NCBI GenBank assembly: GCA_029202445.1 | Contig: CP119321.1 | Span: forward strand, 1,178,001 to 1,242,000 | Length of the DNA stretch: 64,000 nucleotides | Reading direction: 5' to 3' | Source: Candidatus Microbacterium phytovorans | GTDB taxonomy: Bacteria; Actinomycetota; Actinomycetes; Actinomycetales; Microbacteriaceae | Shown: piece after piece, positions 30,908-39,411 of the stretch | Layout: each line of letters starts with the position of its first letter | Numbering within the stretch: position 1 is the first letter of the stretch | The notes under the pieces: model-generated | The model's input: only the letters and a program-made list of their open reading frames with translations | Databases searched by the model: none | Told to the model about the DNA's origin: nothing | Translations under genes and position numbers: made by a program

Positions 30908-32043
30908 TTCGTCCTCCGGTAGAAAGGCAGCGGGCTCACGGTTGCGGGAATGCGGGTGCCGCGGACATCGAGCGCGAGCTCGGTGCCGACGGCGGAAAGA
31001 GCGGGGGCGACGAAGGCCAGAGCGATGGGGTGGCCCAGCGTGGGGCTCAGCGCGCCGCTCGTGACCTCCCCCACGACCTCGCCGTCGGGACCGAGCACGG
31101 CGTATCCGGCGCGACCGGCGCGACGCCCTTCGGAGACGAGTCCGACGAGCACGGGCGCCTCGGTCGCGACGACCGACTCCAGCGCCGCCTTGCCGACGAA
31201 GTCGTCCTTACCGACGGCGACGACGCGGCCGAGGCCCGCCTGCGCCGGCACGATGTCGAGGGAGAGCTCGTGTCCGTACAGCGGCATCCCCGCCTCCAGC
31301 CGCAGCGTGTCCCGCGCGGCGAGGCCGGCGGGAACGAGCCCGAGCGGCGCGCCGGCCGCCGTGAGCGCCTCCCACAGATCGTCGGCGCGATCGTTGCCGA
31401 CGTACAGCTCGTATCCGTCTTCGCCGGTGTACCCGGTGCGGGCGATCAGGACGGGTGCGCCGTCGAACTGCGCACGCGTCGCGGCGTAGTACGGCAGCTC
31501 GTCCAGAGACCGCTCTTCCTCGCCGAGACCGTGCGTTGCGGCGAGCACGCTGCGCGCGACCGGGCCCTGCACCGCGATGAGCGCGAACGCGTCGGTGTCG
31601 TCGGTGACCGTGACCTCGAAGCCGCCTGCCCGCTCGAAGAGCGCCGCCGACACCGGGCCGCGGTTGCCCGCGTTGGCGACCACGAAGAACTCCTCGTCGC
31701 CGAGGCGGTACACGATCAGGTCGTCGACGATGCCGCCGGACTCCGCGAGCAGGAGGCTGTACTTCGCCTTCCCGACCGGCAGCGTCGAGAGCCGGCCGGC
31801 CAGGGCATAGTCGAGGAAGGCTCCCGCATGCGCGCCGACGACCGTGAACTCCGCCATGTGCGAGATGTCGAAGAGGCCGGCCGTCGTGCGGACAGCGTGG
31901 TGCTCGGCGAGGTCCGACGTGTAGCGCACCGGCATCGACCACCCGCCGAAGTCCGTGAACGACGCGCCCAGCGCGCGGTGTCGCGCGGCGAGGGGCGTCT
32001 CGCGGGGCAGGTCGGACCCGCTGAGGAGGGCTGGATCGGTCAT
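30904..32043 (-). CDS. gcvT: glycine cleavage system aminomethyltransferase (T protein)
   Basis: 379 aa from ATG 32043, chosen for GGGAG 5 nt upstream and because longer starts run into the riboswitch. [39 protein letters not shown] and [15 protein letters not shown] are the GcvT folate/aminomethyl blocks. It transfers the C1 unit to tetrahydrofolate. First gene of the riboswitch-controlled T-H-P operon. Confidence 0.96.
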   Translation of the reverse strand: MTDPALLSGSDLPRETPLAARHRALGASFTDFGGWSMPVRYTSDLAEHHAVRTTAGLFDISHMAEFTVVGAHAGAFLDYALAGRLSTLPVGKAKYSLLLAESGGIVDDLIVYRLGDEEFFVVANAGNRGPVSAALFERAGGFEVTVTDDTDAFALIAVQGPVARSVLAATHGLGEEERSLDELPYYAATRAQFDGAPVLIARTGYTGEDGYELYVGNDRADDLWEALTAAGAPLGLVPAGLAARDTLRLEAGMPLYGHELSLDIVPAQAGLGRVVAVGKDDFVGKAALESVVATEAPVLVGLVSEGRRAGRAGYAVLGPDGEVVGEVTSGALSPTLGHPIALAFVAPALSAVGTELALDVRGTRIPATVSPLPFYRRTK

Positions 32044-32066
32044 GAGTTCTCCCGTGCTCGGGCGGG

Positions 32067-32090
32067 CGGATGCCGGGGACCCGGCATCCG
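32067..32090 (-). promoter_or_regulatory. hairpin between riboswitch and gcvT (possible expression platform)
   Basis: Arms 32067-32076 and 32081-32090 (CCGGCATCCG/CGGATGCCGG) make a perfect 10-bp stem with a GGAC loop, 24 nt before gcvT. No U tract follows, so it may act on RNA structure rather than as a full terminator. Confidence 0.55.
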
Positions 32091-32097
32091 TGAACTC

Positions 32098-32285
32098 CCC
32101 CTCTGTCATTGGCCTGAGAGTTTCACCCGCGGCGCCGAGGCGCACGCCGGGTTTTCACCGTCGGCACGCCCCGTCGAGGGACGTTTTCCAGAGCGGCCGG
32201 ACGCGAGCGGTACGCGGACCTGAGAGATTGGCGGGGAGGCTTGCTCCTTCGGTGCCCGGACGTCGCCGCCCGGAGCTCTCCCGCA
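32098..32285 (-). ncRNA. tandem glycine riboswitch
   Basis: On the − strand the leader shows the conserved parts of a two-aptamer glycine riboswitch in order: CGGGAGAGC, CACCGAAGGAGCAA, CCAATCTCTCAGG, CTCTGGAAAA, GACGGTGAAAACCC, GGTGAAACTCTCAGG and ATGACAGAGGGGGAG. These match the actinobacterial gcv riboswitch (RF00504 class, recalled). It precedes gcvT-gcvH-gcvP and should turn the operon on when glycine is high. Both aptamers look complete. Confidence 0.93.
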
Positions 32286-32318
32286 CACGTCATGCGGCCT
32301 GTCTTCAGTTGCAGGGCC

Positions 32319-32324
32319 AGCATA
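32319..32324 (-). promoter_or_regulatory. -10 box for riboswitch transcript (TATGCT)
   Basis: TATGCT on the − strand lies about 35 nt before the first riboswitch helix; the upstream -35 is not clear. Confidence 0.45.
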
Positions 32325-32348
32325 GCGCGGCCGACGGCGGTGTTCGGT

Positions 32349-33533
32349 TCAGGCGGCGCATCGACCCGACGAGACGGTGGGGTCGTCGGCGCCCACCGCG
32401 TCGAGCACGGGACGCAGCTCGCGCGTCGTCATCGCGTAGCCGCGGTCCTCGCCGTCCGCGCCTCGCGCGAAGACGACGCCGATGACGCGCCCGTCCTGGT
32501 CGAGGAGAGGACCGCCGGAGTTACCCGGACGCACGTCGGCGTCGAGGGCGTACACGTCGCGCAGGTTGGTCGACGACTCGTAGATGTCCGGCACAGGAAC
32601 CTCGCCCACCGATACGACGGCGGCGGTCGAACTCGTGAACGGACCGCCCAGCGGATAGCCCTGGACCGCGGCCTGCGTGCCCGGATCCACCGGGTCGGCG
32701 ATCACGAGAGGCGCGCCGTCCAGCCCGTCGACCGCGATGACGGCGAGGTCGTCTTCGGGGTCGAGGTACACGAGCCTGCCCTCGCGCACACGGCCGCCCG
32801 GAAGCTCCACGACCGGGGCATCGACTCCCGCCACCACGTGCGCATTGGTGACGACGAGGTCGTCGCCCGCGACGAACCCGGACCCCGTCATCGACACGCC
32901 GCACGCGTAGGCGGTGCCGCTGATGCGTGCGACGGATGCCGATGCCGCCTGGAGCTCGGGATCGTCCAGCTCTACCGGAGGTCCCGTGGGCGTGACGACG
33001 GTGCCGATCACGGTGCCCAGGCGCGGCAGTGTGTCGGTCACGACGAAGCCGCGCACCTGGGCGAGGGCGTCGTCCAGCGGCGCCGGTGTGAGGCGGTCGA
33101 GCGCCAGCAGGACCTGTGAGGACGCAACGGCAGAGGACACGACCGGCGTGCCGGATGCCGTCACGCCGGCGGCGACCATCAAGAGCACGAGCGCGGTCGC
33201 GACGGTGCTGACCAGCCCGCCCAGGAATCGCTCCACCCACCGCAGTCGCGTGCGGTCGACGCCGCTGCGCACCCACGCCCCGATCGCGGTGCCGAGCGCC
33301 GTCACGGCCAGCAGGATGCCGATCGCCACGGCGGCGAGCGCGACGCTCCGCCAGAGGCCGACCGGGATGACGGAGGAGATCGCGGGGGTGACCACCGGCA
33401 CGAGCCACAGCGCGAGGAAGGCCCCGGCGACCATCCCGACGAGGGTCCCGAGACTCGCGAAGAACCCGCGCGCGATGCCGGTGACGAAGGCGCCCAGGAG
33501 TGCGACGACGGCGATGATGTCGACGATCGGCAT
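32349..33533 (-). CDS. MarP-like membrane serine protease (CvpA domain plus trypsin domain)
   Basis: 394 aa; ATG 33533 with AGGAGG 5 nt upstream. The first ~150 residues are a four-helix CvpA-like membrane domain (VDIIAVVALLGAFVTGIARG). A periplasmic trypsin-like domain follows with His in VVTNAHVVAG, Asp in PEDDLAVIAV and Ser in RPGNSGGPLLD. Two outer cysteines (YACGV and GRCAA at the end) could form the stabilising disulfide known for MarP. MarP protects M. tuberculosis from acid and oxidative stress (family knowledge); the same role here is inference. Confidence 0.9.
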   Translation of the reverse strand: MPIVDIIAVVALLGAFVTGIARGFFASLGTLVGMVAGAFLALWLVPVVTPAISSVIPVGLWRSVALAAVAIGILLAVTALGTAIGAWVRSGVDRTRLRWVERFLGGLVSTVATALVLLMVAAGVTASGTPVVSSAVASSQVLLALDRLTPAPLDDALAQVRGFVVTDTLPRLGTVIGTVVTPTGPPVELDDPELQAASASVARISGTAYACGVSMTGSGFVAGDDLVVTNAHVVAGVDAPVVELPGGRVREGRLVYLDPEDDLAVIAVDGLDGAPLVIADPVDPGTQAAVQGYPLGGPFTSSTAAVVSVGEVPVPDIYESSTNLRDVYALDADVRPGNSGGPLLDQDGRVIGVVFARGADGEDRGYAMTTRELRPVLDAVGADDPTVSSGRCAA

Positions 33534-33620
33534 GACGACCTCCTGACGGGCCACGCTACCTGGTGCGGCTGCGGCATCCCTGATTGCCCGGCCCGCACGG
33601 TTTGCCCTTCGGGTCATGGC

Positions 33621-33649
33621 GACTATAAGATGGCGGGGAGGTTATGGTC
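33621..33649 (+). promoter_or_regulatory. candidate NrtR operator upstream of the NAD operon
   Basis: GACTATAA (33621-33628) and TTATGGTC (33642-33649) form an imperfect inverted repeat with a 13-nt spacer, surrounding GGGGAGG. GTCATCATGAC (33647-33657) is a second small palindrome at the start codons. Either could let the regulator control its own operon. Confidence 0.4.
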
Positions 33650-34357
33650 ATCATGACAAGAACACGCACCCCCGACGACGCTCTCCGCGTCGCCGTCTCG
33701 ACGGTCATCTTCAGTCTCCGCCGCGGCGTCGACGGCGAGCGCCCGCGCGTCGTCCTTCCCCTCGTCCGACGCACCCGCGATCCGTACGAGGGGCTGTGGG
33801 CACTTCCGGGCGGGTGGCTCGACGAAGACGAGAACCTCGAGGAGGCCGCATCGCGCACGCTGGCCGAGACGACGACCCTGGCGCCGAGCTACCTGGAGCA
33901 GCTCTACGCCTTCGGCGATGTCGACCGCTCACCCAGCCGCGTGGTCTCCATCGTGTACTGGGCACTCGTCCGCGAAGACGTCTCCCTCGGCTCGGAACAG
34001 CACAACGTCGCCTGGTTCGACACGGAGAATCTGCCGGCGCTCGCCTTCGACCACGCCCACATCATCGACTACGCCCTGTGGCGCCTGCGCAACAAGGTGG
34101 GCTACAGCCGCATCGCCCACGGCCTCCTGCCGGCGGGCTTCACGCTCGGCGAACTGCGCGAGGTGTACGAGGCGATCCTCGGACGCCGGCTCGACCCCGC
34201 GAACTTCCGACGCCAGGTCGAGAACTCCGACACCCTCATCCCGACCGACGAGTTCCGCACCGGCAGTCACCGGCCCGCGCGGCTCTACCACTACAACCAC
34301 GAGGTGGAGCTCGCCGATCGCGGCCCGCTCCCCCAGCGCCGAACAGCGAAGGACTGA
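33644..34357 (+). CDS. Nudix-family regulator, NrtR-like
   Basis: 237 aa. The N-terminal Nudix domain (GLWALPGGWLDEDENLEEAA and ASRTLAETTTL) has a changed Nudix box: the REUXEE part reads ASRTLAETTT, so it probably binds rather than hydrolyses its ligand. The C-terminal part (LRNKVGYSRIAHGLLP, FTLGELREVYEAILGR, NFRRQVENSD) is the winged-helix domain of NrtR regulators of NAD metabolism. It directly precedes nadA-nadB-nadC. Start alternatives: ATG 33644 or ATG 33653; the GGGGAGG at 33635-33641 is very close to the first and a little far from the second. Confidence 0.85.
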   Translation: MVIMTRTRTPDDALRVAVSTVIFSLRRGVDGERPRVVLPLVRRTRDPYEGLWALPGGWLDEDENLEEAASRTLAETTTLAPSYLEQLYAFGDVDRSPSRVVSIVYWALVREDVSLGSEQHNVAWFDTENLPALAFDHAHIIDYALWRLRNKVGYSRIAHGLLPAGFTLGELREVYEAILGRRLDPANFRRQVENSDTLIPTDEFRTGSHRPARLYHYNHEVELADRGPLPQRRTAKD

Positions 34358-34360
34358 CGC

Positions 34361-35680
34361 ATGGCTGCCACGCTTCTCACGATCCCCGTCCGCCCCGCCG
34401 GCATCGATCCCAGTGTCGATCACGAGATCCAGGCGATCGTGTCGGGTGAGCTGGCGGCGGAGACCTGCAACACCGATCTCGCCGCAGCACCCTGGACCTT
34501 CGACAGCCGGCCGGGCTACGGTCCCGGCTCGTCGATGGGCGACGTCATCCCCACGGGGGCGCCGCGGCAGGGAGAGCTCCCGGAGGAGTACCGGACGGCA
34601 TCCGAGTCGGAGCTGGCCGATCGCATCCGCGCCGCCAAGGCGACACTCGGGGACCGCGTCGTCGTGCTCGGGCACTTCTACCAGCGGGAGGAGGTCGTGA
34701 CGCATGCGGACTACGTCGGCGACTCGTTCCAGCTCGCCAATGCGGCACTGGCCCACCCCGACGCCGAGGCGATCGTTTTCTGCGGCGTCCACTTCATGGC
34801 CGAGACCGCCGATCTCCTGTCACGCCCGGAGCAGTCGGTGATCCTCCCGAACCTCGCGGCGGGGTGCTCCATGGCCGACATGGCCGACATCGACCAGGTC
34901 GAGGAATGCTGGGAGCAGCTCGCGGAGGTCTACGGGGATCTCGACACCCCGGATGCCGAGGGCCTCCTCCCCGTGATCCCTGTCACGTACATGAACTCCT
35001 CCGCTGCCATCAAGGGTTTCGTCGGGCGCCACCAGGGCATCGTGTGCACGTCCTCGAACGCGCGCACCGTGCTGGAGTGGGCGTTCGCGCGCGGCCGCCG
35101 TGTGCTGTTCTTCCCCGACCAGCACCTGGGGCGCAACACCGCCAAGGCCATGGGGGTTCCCCTGGAGCAGATGCCGATGTGGAACCCGCGTCGACCCCTT
35201 GGTGGCTCGACAGAGGAAGAGCTCCGCGACGCGCGGGTCGTGCTGTGGCACGGGTTCTGCTCCGTCCACCGTCGCTTCACCGTGGCGCAGATCGACCAGG
35301 CACGGGCCGAGCACCCCGGCGTGCGTGTGATCGTCCACCCCGAGTGCCCCATGGACGTCGTCGATGCCGCCGACGAGGCCGGGTCGACCGACCTCATCCG
35401 CCGGGCGATCCAGGGGGCGACCGAACCGACGACGTTCGCCATCGGCACGGAGATCAACCTCGTCCAGCGCCTCGCCGCCGAGAACCCGCAGCACGAGATC
35501 TTCTGCCTCGATCCGGTCGTCTGCCCCTGCTCCACGATGTACCGCATCCACCCGGGGTATCTCGCGTGGGTGCTGGAAGGGCTCGTTGCGGGCGAGGTGC
35601 GCAACCGCATCACGGTCTCCCCCGACGTGGCCGAGCCCGCCCGGGTCGCACTCGAACGGATGCTGGCGGCGCGCCCGTGA
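34361..35680 (+). CDS. nadA: quinolinate synthase A
   Basis: 439 aa, the long actinobacterial form. Condenses iminoaspartate with dihydroxyacetone phosphate using a 4Fe-4S cluster. The three cluster cysteines are visible in IVFCGVHFMAE, IVCTSSNAR and PVVCPCSTMYRI. VLGHFYQREEV and HPECPMDVVDAADE are further family blocks. Three bases after the regulator stop; its own stop overlaps the nadB GTG. Confidence 0.96.
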   Translation: MAATLLTIPVRPAGIDPSVDHEIQAIVSGELAAETCNTDLAAAPWTFDSRPGYGPGSSMGDVIPTGAPRQGELPEEYRTASESELADRIRAAKATLGDRVVVLGHFYQREEVVTHADYVGDSFQLANAALAHPDAEAIVFCGVHFMAETADLLSRPEQSVILPNLAAGCSMADMADIDQVEECWEQLAEVYGDLDTPDAEGLLPVIPVTYMNSSAAIKGFVGRHQGIVCTSSNARTVLEWAFARGRRVLFFPDQHLGRNTAKAMGVPLEQMPMWNPRRPLGGSTEEELRDARVVLWHGFCSVHRRFTVAQIDQARAEHPGVRVIVHPECPMDVVDAADEAGSTDLIRRAIQGATEPTTFAIGTEINLVQRLAAENPQHEIFCLDPVVCPCSTMYRIHPGYLAWVLEGLVAGEVRNRITVSPDVAEPARVALERMLAARP

Positions 35681-37341
35681 CCGAGGGCCAGGTCCACGTC
35701 GTCGTCGTCGGCTCGGGTATCGCCGGCCTCACGGCGGCACGGCACGCCCTCGACGACGGATGCCGCGTCACCCTCGTCACGAAGTCGTCGCTCCCCGAGT
35801 CGAACACGCGGTACGCGCAGGGCGGCATCGCGGGGGTGATGTTCGACGAGGACGACGTCGCCGACCACGCGCGCGACACCCTCACGGCCGGTGCGGGCCT
35901 GTCGGACGCGGATGCCGTCGACGTCCTCGTAGGCGAGGGCCCCGACCGCATCCGCGACCTGATCGACCTCGGGGTCGCGTTCGACCGCGACGAGAGCGGC
36001 GACCTCCGCCGCGGGCTGGAAGCGGCGCACTCGTTCCCCCGCGTCCTGCATGCCGGTGGCGACGCGACGGGCGCCGCGATCGAAGACGCGCTCGTGCGGC
36101 AGGTCCGCCGCAGCGACGCCGTCGTCCTGGAACACACGCTCCTGCTCGACCTCGTCGTCCGCGACGGCGTCGTGTGCGGTGTCGACGTTCTGCGCGACGA
36201 CTCCGCGGGCGGCGAGCGCACCCGGTTGTCGGCCGATGCCGTCGTCCTCGCGACCGGCGGCGCCGGCCAGCTGTTCGCGCACACGACCAATCCCACGGTC
36301 GCGACCGGCGACGGCATCGCTGCGGCACTGCGCGCCGGTGCCGACGTGCGCGACCTGGAGTTCTTCCAGTTCCATCCGACGGTGCTGCCGGCAGACGGGG
36401 AGCACGCCTCCTTCCTGGTGTCGGAGGCCGTGCGGGGTGAGGGGGCCGTGCTGCGGGATGCCGCGGGCCACCGGTTCATGCCCGATGTGCACCCGGACGC
36501 CGAACTCGCACCGCGCGATGTCGTCGCACGGGCGATCGCCCTGCAGATGGCGCGGCACGGCGGCCGGCCCGTGCAGTTGGATGCGACCGCACTCGGTGCG
36601 CCGACGACCTCCGCCTTCCTCGCCGACCGCTTCCCGACGATCGACCGCACGGTCCGCGAGCGCGGATGGGACTGGTCTCGCCGGTCGATCCCGGTCACCC
36701 CCGCCGCGCACTACCTGATGGGCGGAATCACCACCGACCTGTCCGGTCGCTCGACCCTCCCGCGGCTGTACGCCGCCGGCGAGACGGCGCGCACCGGCGC
36801 CCACGGCGCGAATCGCCTCGCGTCGAACTCGCTGCTGGAAGGAGCGGTCTTCGGCGCCCGGGTGGGAGGGGCGATTCGGGCCGACGTCGGCCGCGGCGAC
36901 TGGCCGGTGCGGCCGACGGCATCCGCGCCTTGGCTTCCGGACGTCGCCCCCTCGTCGCCCGCGTCGCCGTTCAGCCGCGCCGCGCTCCAGGACCTCCTGT
37001 GGACGCACGCGGGGCTTGTGCGCGACAGGGCCGGCCTCACGGCGGCGGCCTCCGTACTGTCCGCGTGGAGCGCGGAGAGCCGGCCGGAGGTGACCGCCGC
37101 CGAGGTCGAGGACGCGAACCTCCTGCTGGTCGCCCGTCACCTCGTGGCGGCTGCCCTGGCCCGCCGGGACTCGGTCGGCGCGCATTACCGCTCGGATGCC
37201 GTCGGGGTGGATGCCGTCGGGGTGACTGCCGCTTCACCGGCGTCGCAGGCTTCGCACACCATCGACCACCGCGTCGCTCTCTCCTCCGGCACATCCGCAC
37301 GTCGCGGTGCCGCCGACGGTTCCCGGAAGGTCCCCGCCTGA
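35677..37341 (+). CDS. nadB: L-aspartate oxidase
   Basis: 554 aa. FAD-binding VVVVGSGIAGLTAARHAL at the N-terminus, SNTRYAQGGIAGVMF, and GAHGANRLASNSLLEGAVFG in the C-terminal FAD region. Oxidises L-aspartate to iminoaspartate for NadA. GTG start overlaps nadA. The C-terminal ~50 residues (Ala/Val/Ser-rich, with ASQASHTIDHRVALSSGTSA) are longer than usual and low in conservation. Next gene overlaps by 1 base (TGATG). Confidence 0.95.
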   Translation: MTEGQVHVVVVGSGIAGLTAARHALDDGCRVTLVTKSSLPESNTRYAQGGIAGVMFDEDDVADHARDTLTAGAGLSDADAVDVLVGEGPDRIRDLIDLGVAFDRDESGDLRRGLEAAHSFPRVLHAGGDATGAAIEDALVRQVRRSDAVVLEHTLLLDLVVRDGVVCGVDVLRDDSAGGERTRLSADAVVLATGGAGQLFAHTTNPTVATGDGIAAALRAGADVRDLEFFQFHPTVLPADGEHASFLVSEAVRGEGAVLRDAAGHRFMPDVHPDAELAPRDVVARAIALQMARHGGRPVQLDATALGAPTTSAFLADRFPTIDRTVRERGWDWSRRSIPVTPAAHYLMGGITTDLSGRSTLPRLYAAGETARTGAHGANRLASNSLLEGAVFGARVGGAIRADVGRGDWPVRPTASAPWLPDVAPSSPASPFSRAALQDLLWTHAGLVRDRAGLTAAASVLSAWSAESRPEVTAAEVEDANLLLVARHLVAAALARRDSVGAHYRSDAVGVDAVGVTAASPASQASHTIDHRVALSSGTSARRGAADGSRKVPA

Positions 37342-38243
37342 TGCTCTCCCCTGCTCACATCGACCGTGTCGTCTCGGCCGCTCTCGAGGAGGACGCGCCC
37401 TGGGGCGATCTCACGAGCGACTACCTGCTTCCCGCGTCTGCGGTGGCGACGGCGGATCTCGTCGCGCGCGAGGCGGGTGTCTTCAGCGGCGGCGACGTGT
37501 TCGCGGCCGCCTTCCGCCTCACCGACCCCCGCATCGAGGTCGTCGTCCTGGCGTCCGACGGCGACGCCTTCGATGCGGGGGCGCGCTTGGCGACGGTCTC
37601 GGGTCCTGCGCGCGGGGTGCTCACGGCGGAGCGGATCGGTCTGAACTTCGTCCAGCGCATGACGGGCATCGCGACACTGACGTCCCGCTATGTCGCCGAG
37701 GTCGCGCACACGGGCGCGCGGATCGCCGACACTCGGAAGACGACACCCGGGCTGCGGGCGTTCGAGCGGCACGCGGTGCGCAGCGGCGGCGGCCACAATC
37801 ATCGGTTCTCCCTGTCGGACGCCGTCATGGCCAAGGACAACCATCTCGCTGTGCTCACGGGCGGACAGACCTCGGGAATGCCGGTCACCGACGCTCTCCG
37901 TGCCGCGATCGCGCGCCTGCCGCACACCACGCACGTCGAGGTGGAGGTCGACCGGCTGGATCAGATCGACGCGGTGTTGGCGGCGGAGGTGGGCACCATC
38001 ATGCTCGACAACTTCTCGCTCGACGACCTCCGCGCCGGCGTCGCACGGATCGCGGGTGCGGCGACGGTCGAGGCCTCCGGAGGCGTGAATCTGACGACCG
38101 TGCGGGCGATCGCGGAGACGGGTGTGGACGTCATCTCGGTGGGCGCGCTGACCCACTCGGCGCCCGCGCTCGATCTCGGACTCGATGTCCGCATCACCGA
38201 TGAGGTCGCTCCCGCGGGCGACGCGCCCACGGCCGGTCGCTGA
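37341..38243 (+). CDS. nadC: nicotinate-nucleotide pyrophosphorylase (carboxylating)
   Basis: 300 aa. Makes nicotinate mononucleotide from quinolinate and PRPP. EEDAPWGDLTSDY, LNFVQRMTGIATLTSRYV, DTRKTTPGLRAFERHAVRSG, GGHNHRFSLSDAVMAKDNHL and MLDNFSLDD with EASGGVNLTTVRAIAETGVD are the NadC blocks, including the Arg and Lys phosphate ligands. ATG overlaps the nadB stop. Confidence 0.96.
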   Translation: MLSPAHIDRVVSAALEEDAPWGDLTSDYLLPASAVATADLVAREAGVFSGGDVFAAAFRLTDPRIEVVVLASDGDAFDAGARLATVSGPARGVLTAERIGLNFVQRMTGIATLTSRYVAEVAHTGARIADTRKTTPGLRAFERHAVRSGGGHNHRFSLSDAVMAKDNHLAVLTGGQTSGMPVTDALRAAIARLPHTTHVEVEVDRLDQIDAVLAAEVGTIMLDNFSLDDLRAGVARIAGAATVEASGGVNLTTVRAIAETGVDVISVGALTHSAPALDLGLDVRITDEVAPAGDAPTAGR

Positions 38244-38244
38244 C

Positions 38245-39411
38245 GTGCTCTACCTCGATCACGCCGCGACCACCCCGGTGCGTCCCGAAGTCGTCGAGGC
38301 GATGCTCCCCCATCTGGGTGCGCGCTTCGGCAACCCGTCCAGCCATCACACGGTCGGCGAAGACGCGGCGCGGGTGCTCGACGACGCGCGGCGTCGTGTC
38401 GCCGCGATCGTCGGCATGCGGGTCTCCGACGTCGTGTTCACCTCGGGCGGCACCGAGGCCAACAATCTCGCGGTCAAAGGTCTCGCGCTCGGCGCGTCGC
38501 TGCGGCGCGGCGGACCGGTCCACGTCGTCACGACGCAGATCGAGCACGAGTCCATCCTCGCTTCGTGCGACTACCTCGAACGCGTGCACGGGTTCGCCGT
38601 GACCCGGATGCCGGTGTCTTCCACGGGCCTCCTCGACCCGAAGGAGCTGGCCCACGTGCTCGCCGGCCACGCAGACGGCGGCGACGCACCGGCTACCGCT
38701 CTCGTCACCGTCGGCTACGCGAACAACGAGATCGGCACGACCCAGGATGCCGCGTCGATCGCGGCGACCTGCGCCGCCGCCGGGGTTCCCCTCCACCTCG
38801 ACGCGGTACAGGCCGCTGGTTGGCTCCCCCTCGCGGGAACCGGCGCCGACGCGATCTCGATCGCCGGGCACAAAGTCGGCGCCCCACAGGGCACCGGGGT
38901 GCTCGCCGTCCGCGGTCGGCTGCCGCTCGAGCCTCTCCTGCACGGCGGGGGGCAGGAACGCGAGCGCCGCAGCGGCACGGAGAACGTCGCCGGTGCCGTC
39001 GGCTTCGCTCTGGCCCTGGAACTCGCCGAGGCGGAGCGAACGACCGCCGCGGCGCGCGTCACCGCTCTGCGCGATGCGTTCATCGCACGGGTGCTCGAGC
39101 TCGTCCCTGCGGCGCGGCTGACGGGCGACCCGATTCATCGACTCCCCGGAACGGCGAGCTTCACATTCGCGGGCGTCTCCGGAGAGGCCGTCCTCCTCGA
39201 ACTCGAGCGACGCGGCGTGGTCTCCTCCAGCGGATCGGCATGCGCCGCGGGCAGCGACGAGCCCTCGCACGTGCTGATCGCGCTCGGCATCCCGCCCGAG
39301 GTCGCGGGCACGTCGGTGCGATTCACGTTCGGTCACGCTGTCGATGCAGATCTCCTCGCCGTGGCCGAGGCGGTCTCGGCATCCGTCGCAGCGGTACGAT
39401 CGGGCGAGTGA
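38245..39411 (+). CDS. cysteine desulfurase, NifS/IscS-like
   Basis: 388 aa, GTG one base after the nadC stop. PLP Lys in SIAGHKVGAPQGTGVL and active Cys in SSSGSACAAGSDEPSH; YLDHAATTPVRPEV at the N-terminus. As last NAD-related gene of the operon it probably provides sulfur to build or repair the NadA 4Fe-4S cluster, as for nifS genes next to nad genes in B. subtilis (established analogy). No scaffold protein gene follows. Confidence 0.92.
   Translation: MLYLDHAATTPVRPEVVEAMLPHLGARFGNPSSHHTVGEDAARVLDDARRRVAAIVGMRVSDVVFTSGGTEANNLAVKGLALGASLRRGGPVHVVTTQIEHESILASCDYLERVHGFAVTRMPVSSTGLLDPKELAHVLAGHADGGDAPATALVTVGYANNEIGTTQDAASIAATCAAAGVPLHLDAVQAAGWLPLAGTGADAISIAGHKVGAPQGTGVLAVRGRLPLEPLLHGGGQERERRSGTENVAGAVGFALALELAEAERTTAAARVTALRDAFIARVLELVPAARLTGDPIHRLPGTASFTFAGVSGEAVLLELERRGVVSSSGSACAAGSDEPSHVLIALGIPPEVAGTSVRFTFGHAVDADLLAVAEAVSASVAAVRSGE
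39395..39400 (+). promoter_or_regulatory. internal -10 box (TACGAT, leaderless) for the GT2 gene
   Basis: TACGAT inside the 3' end of the desulfurase gene ends 7 nt before the GTG at 39408. It would allow the glycosyltransferase to be expressed separately from the NAD operon. Confidence 0.5.

Noticed and set aside
34930..37185. 751-aa open frame on the − strand
   Set aside because: Antisense to nadA and nadB, which have intact catalytic residues and coupled starts.
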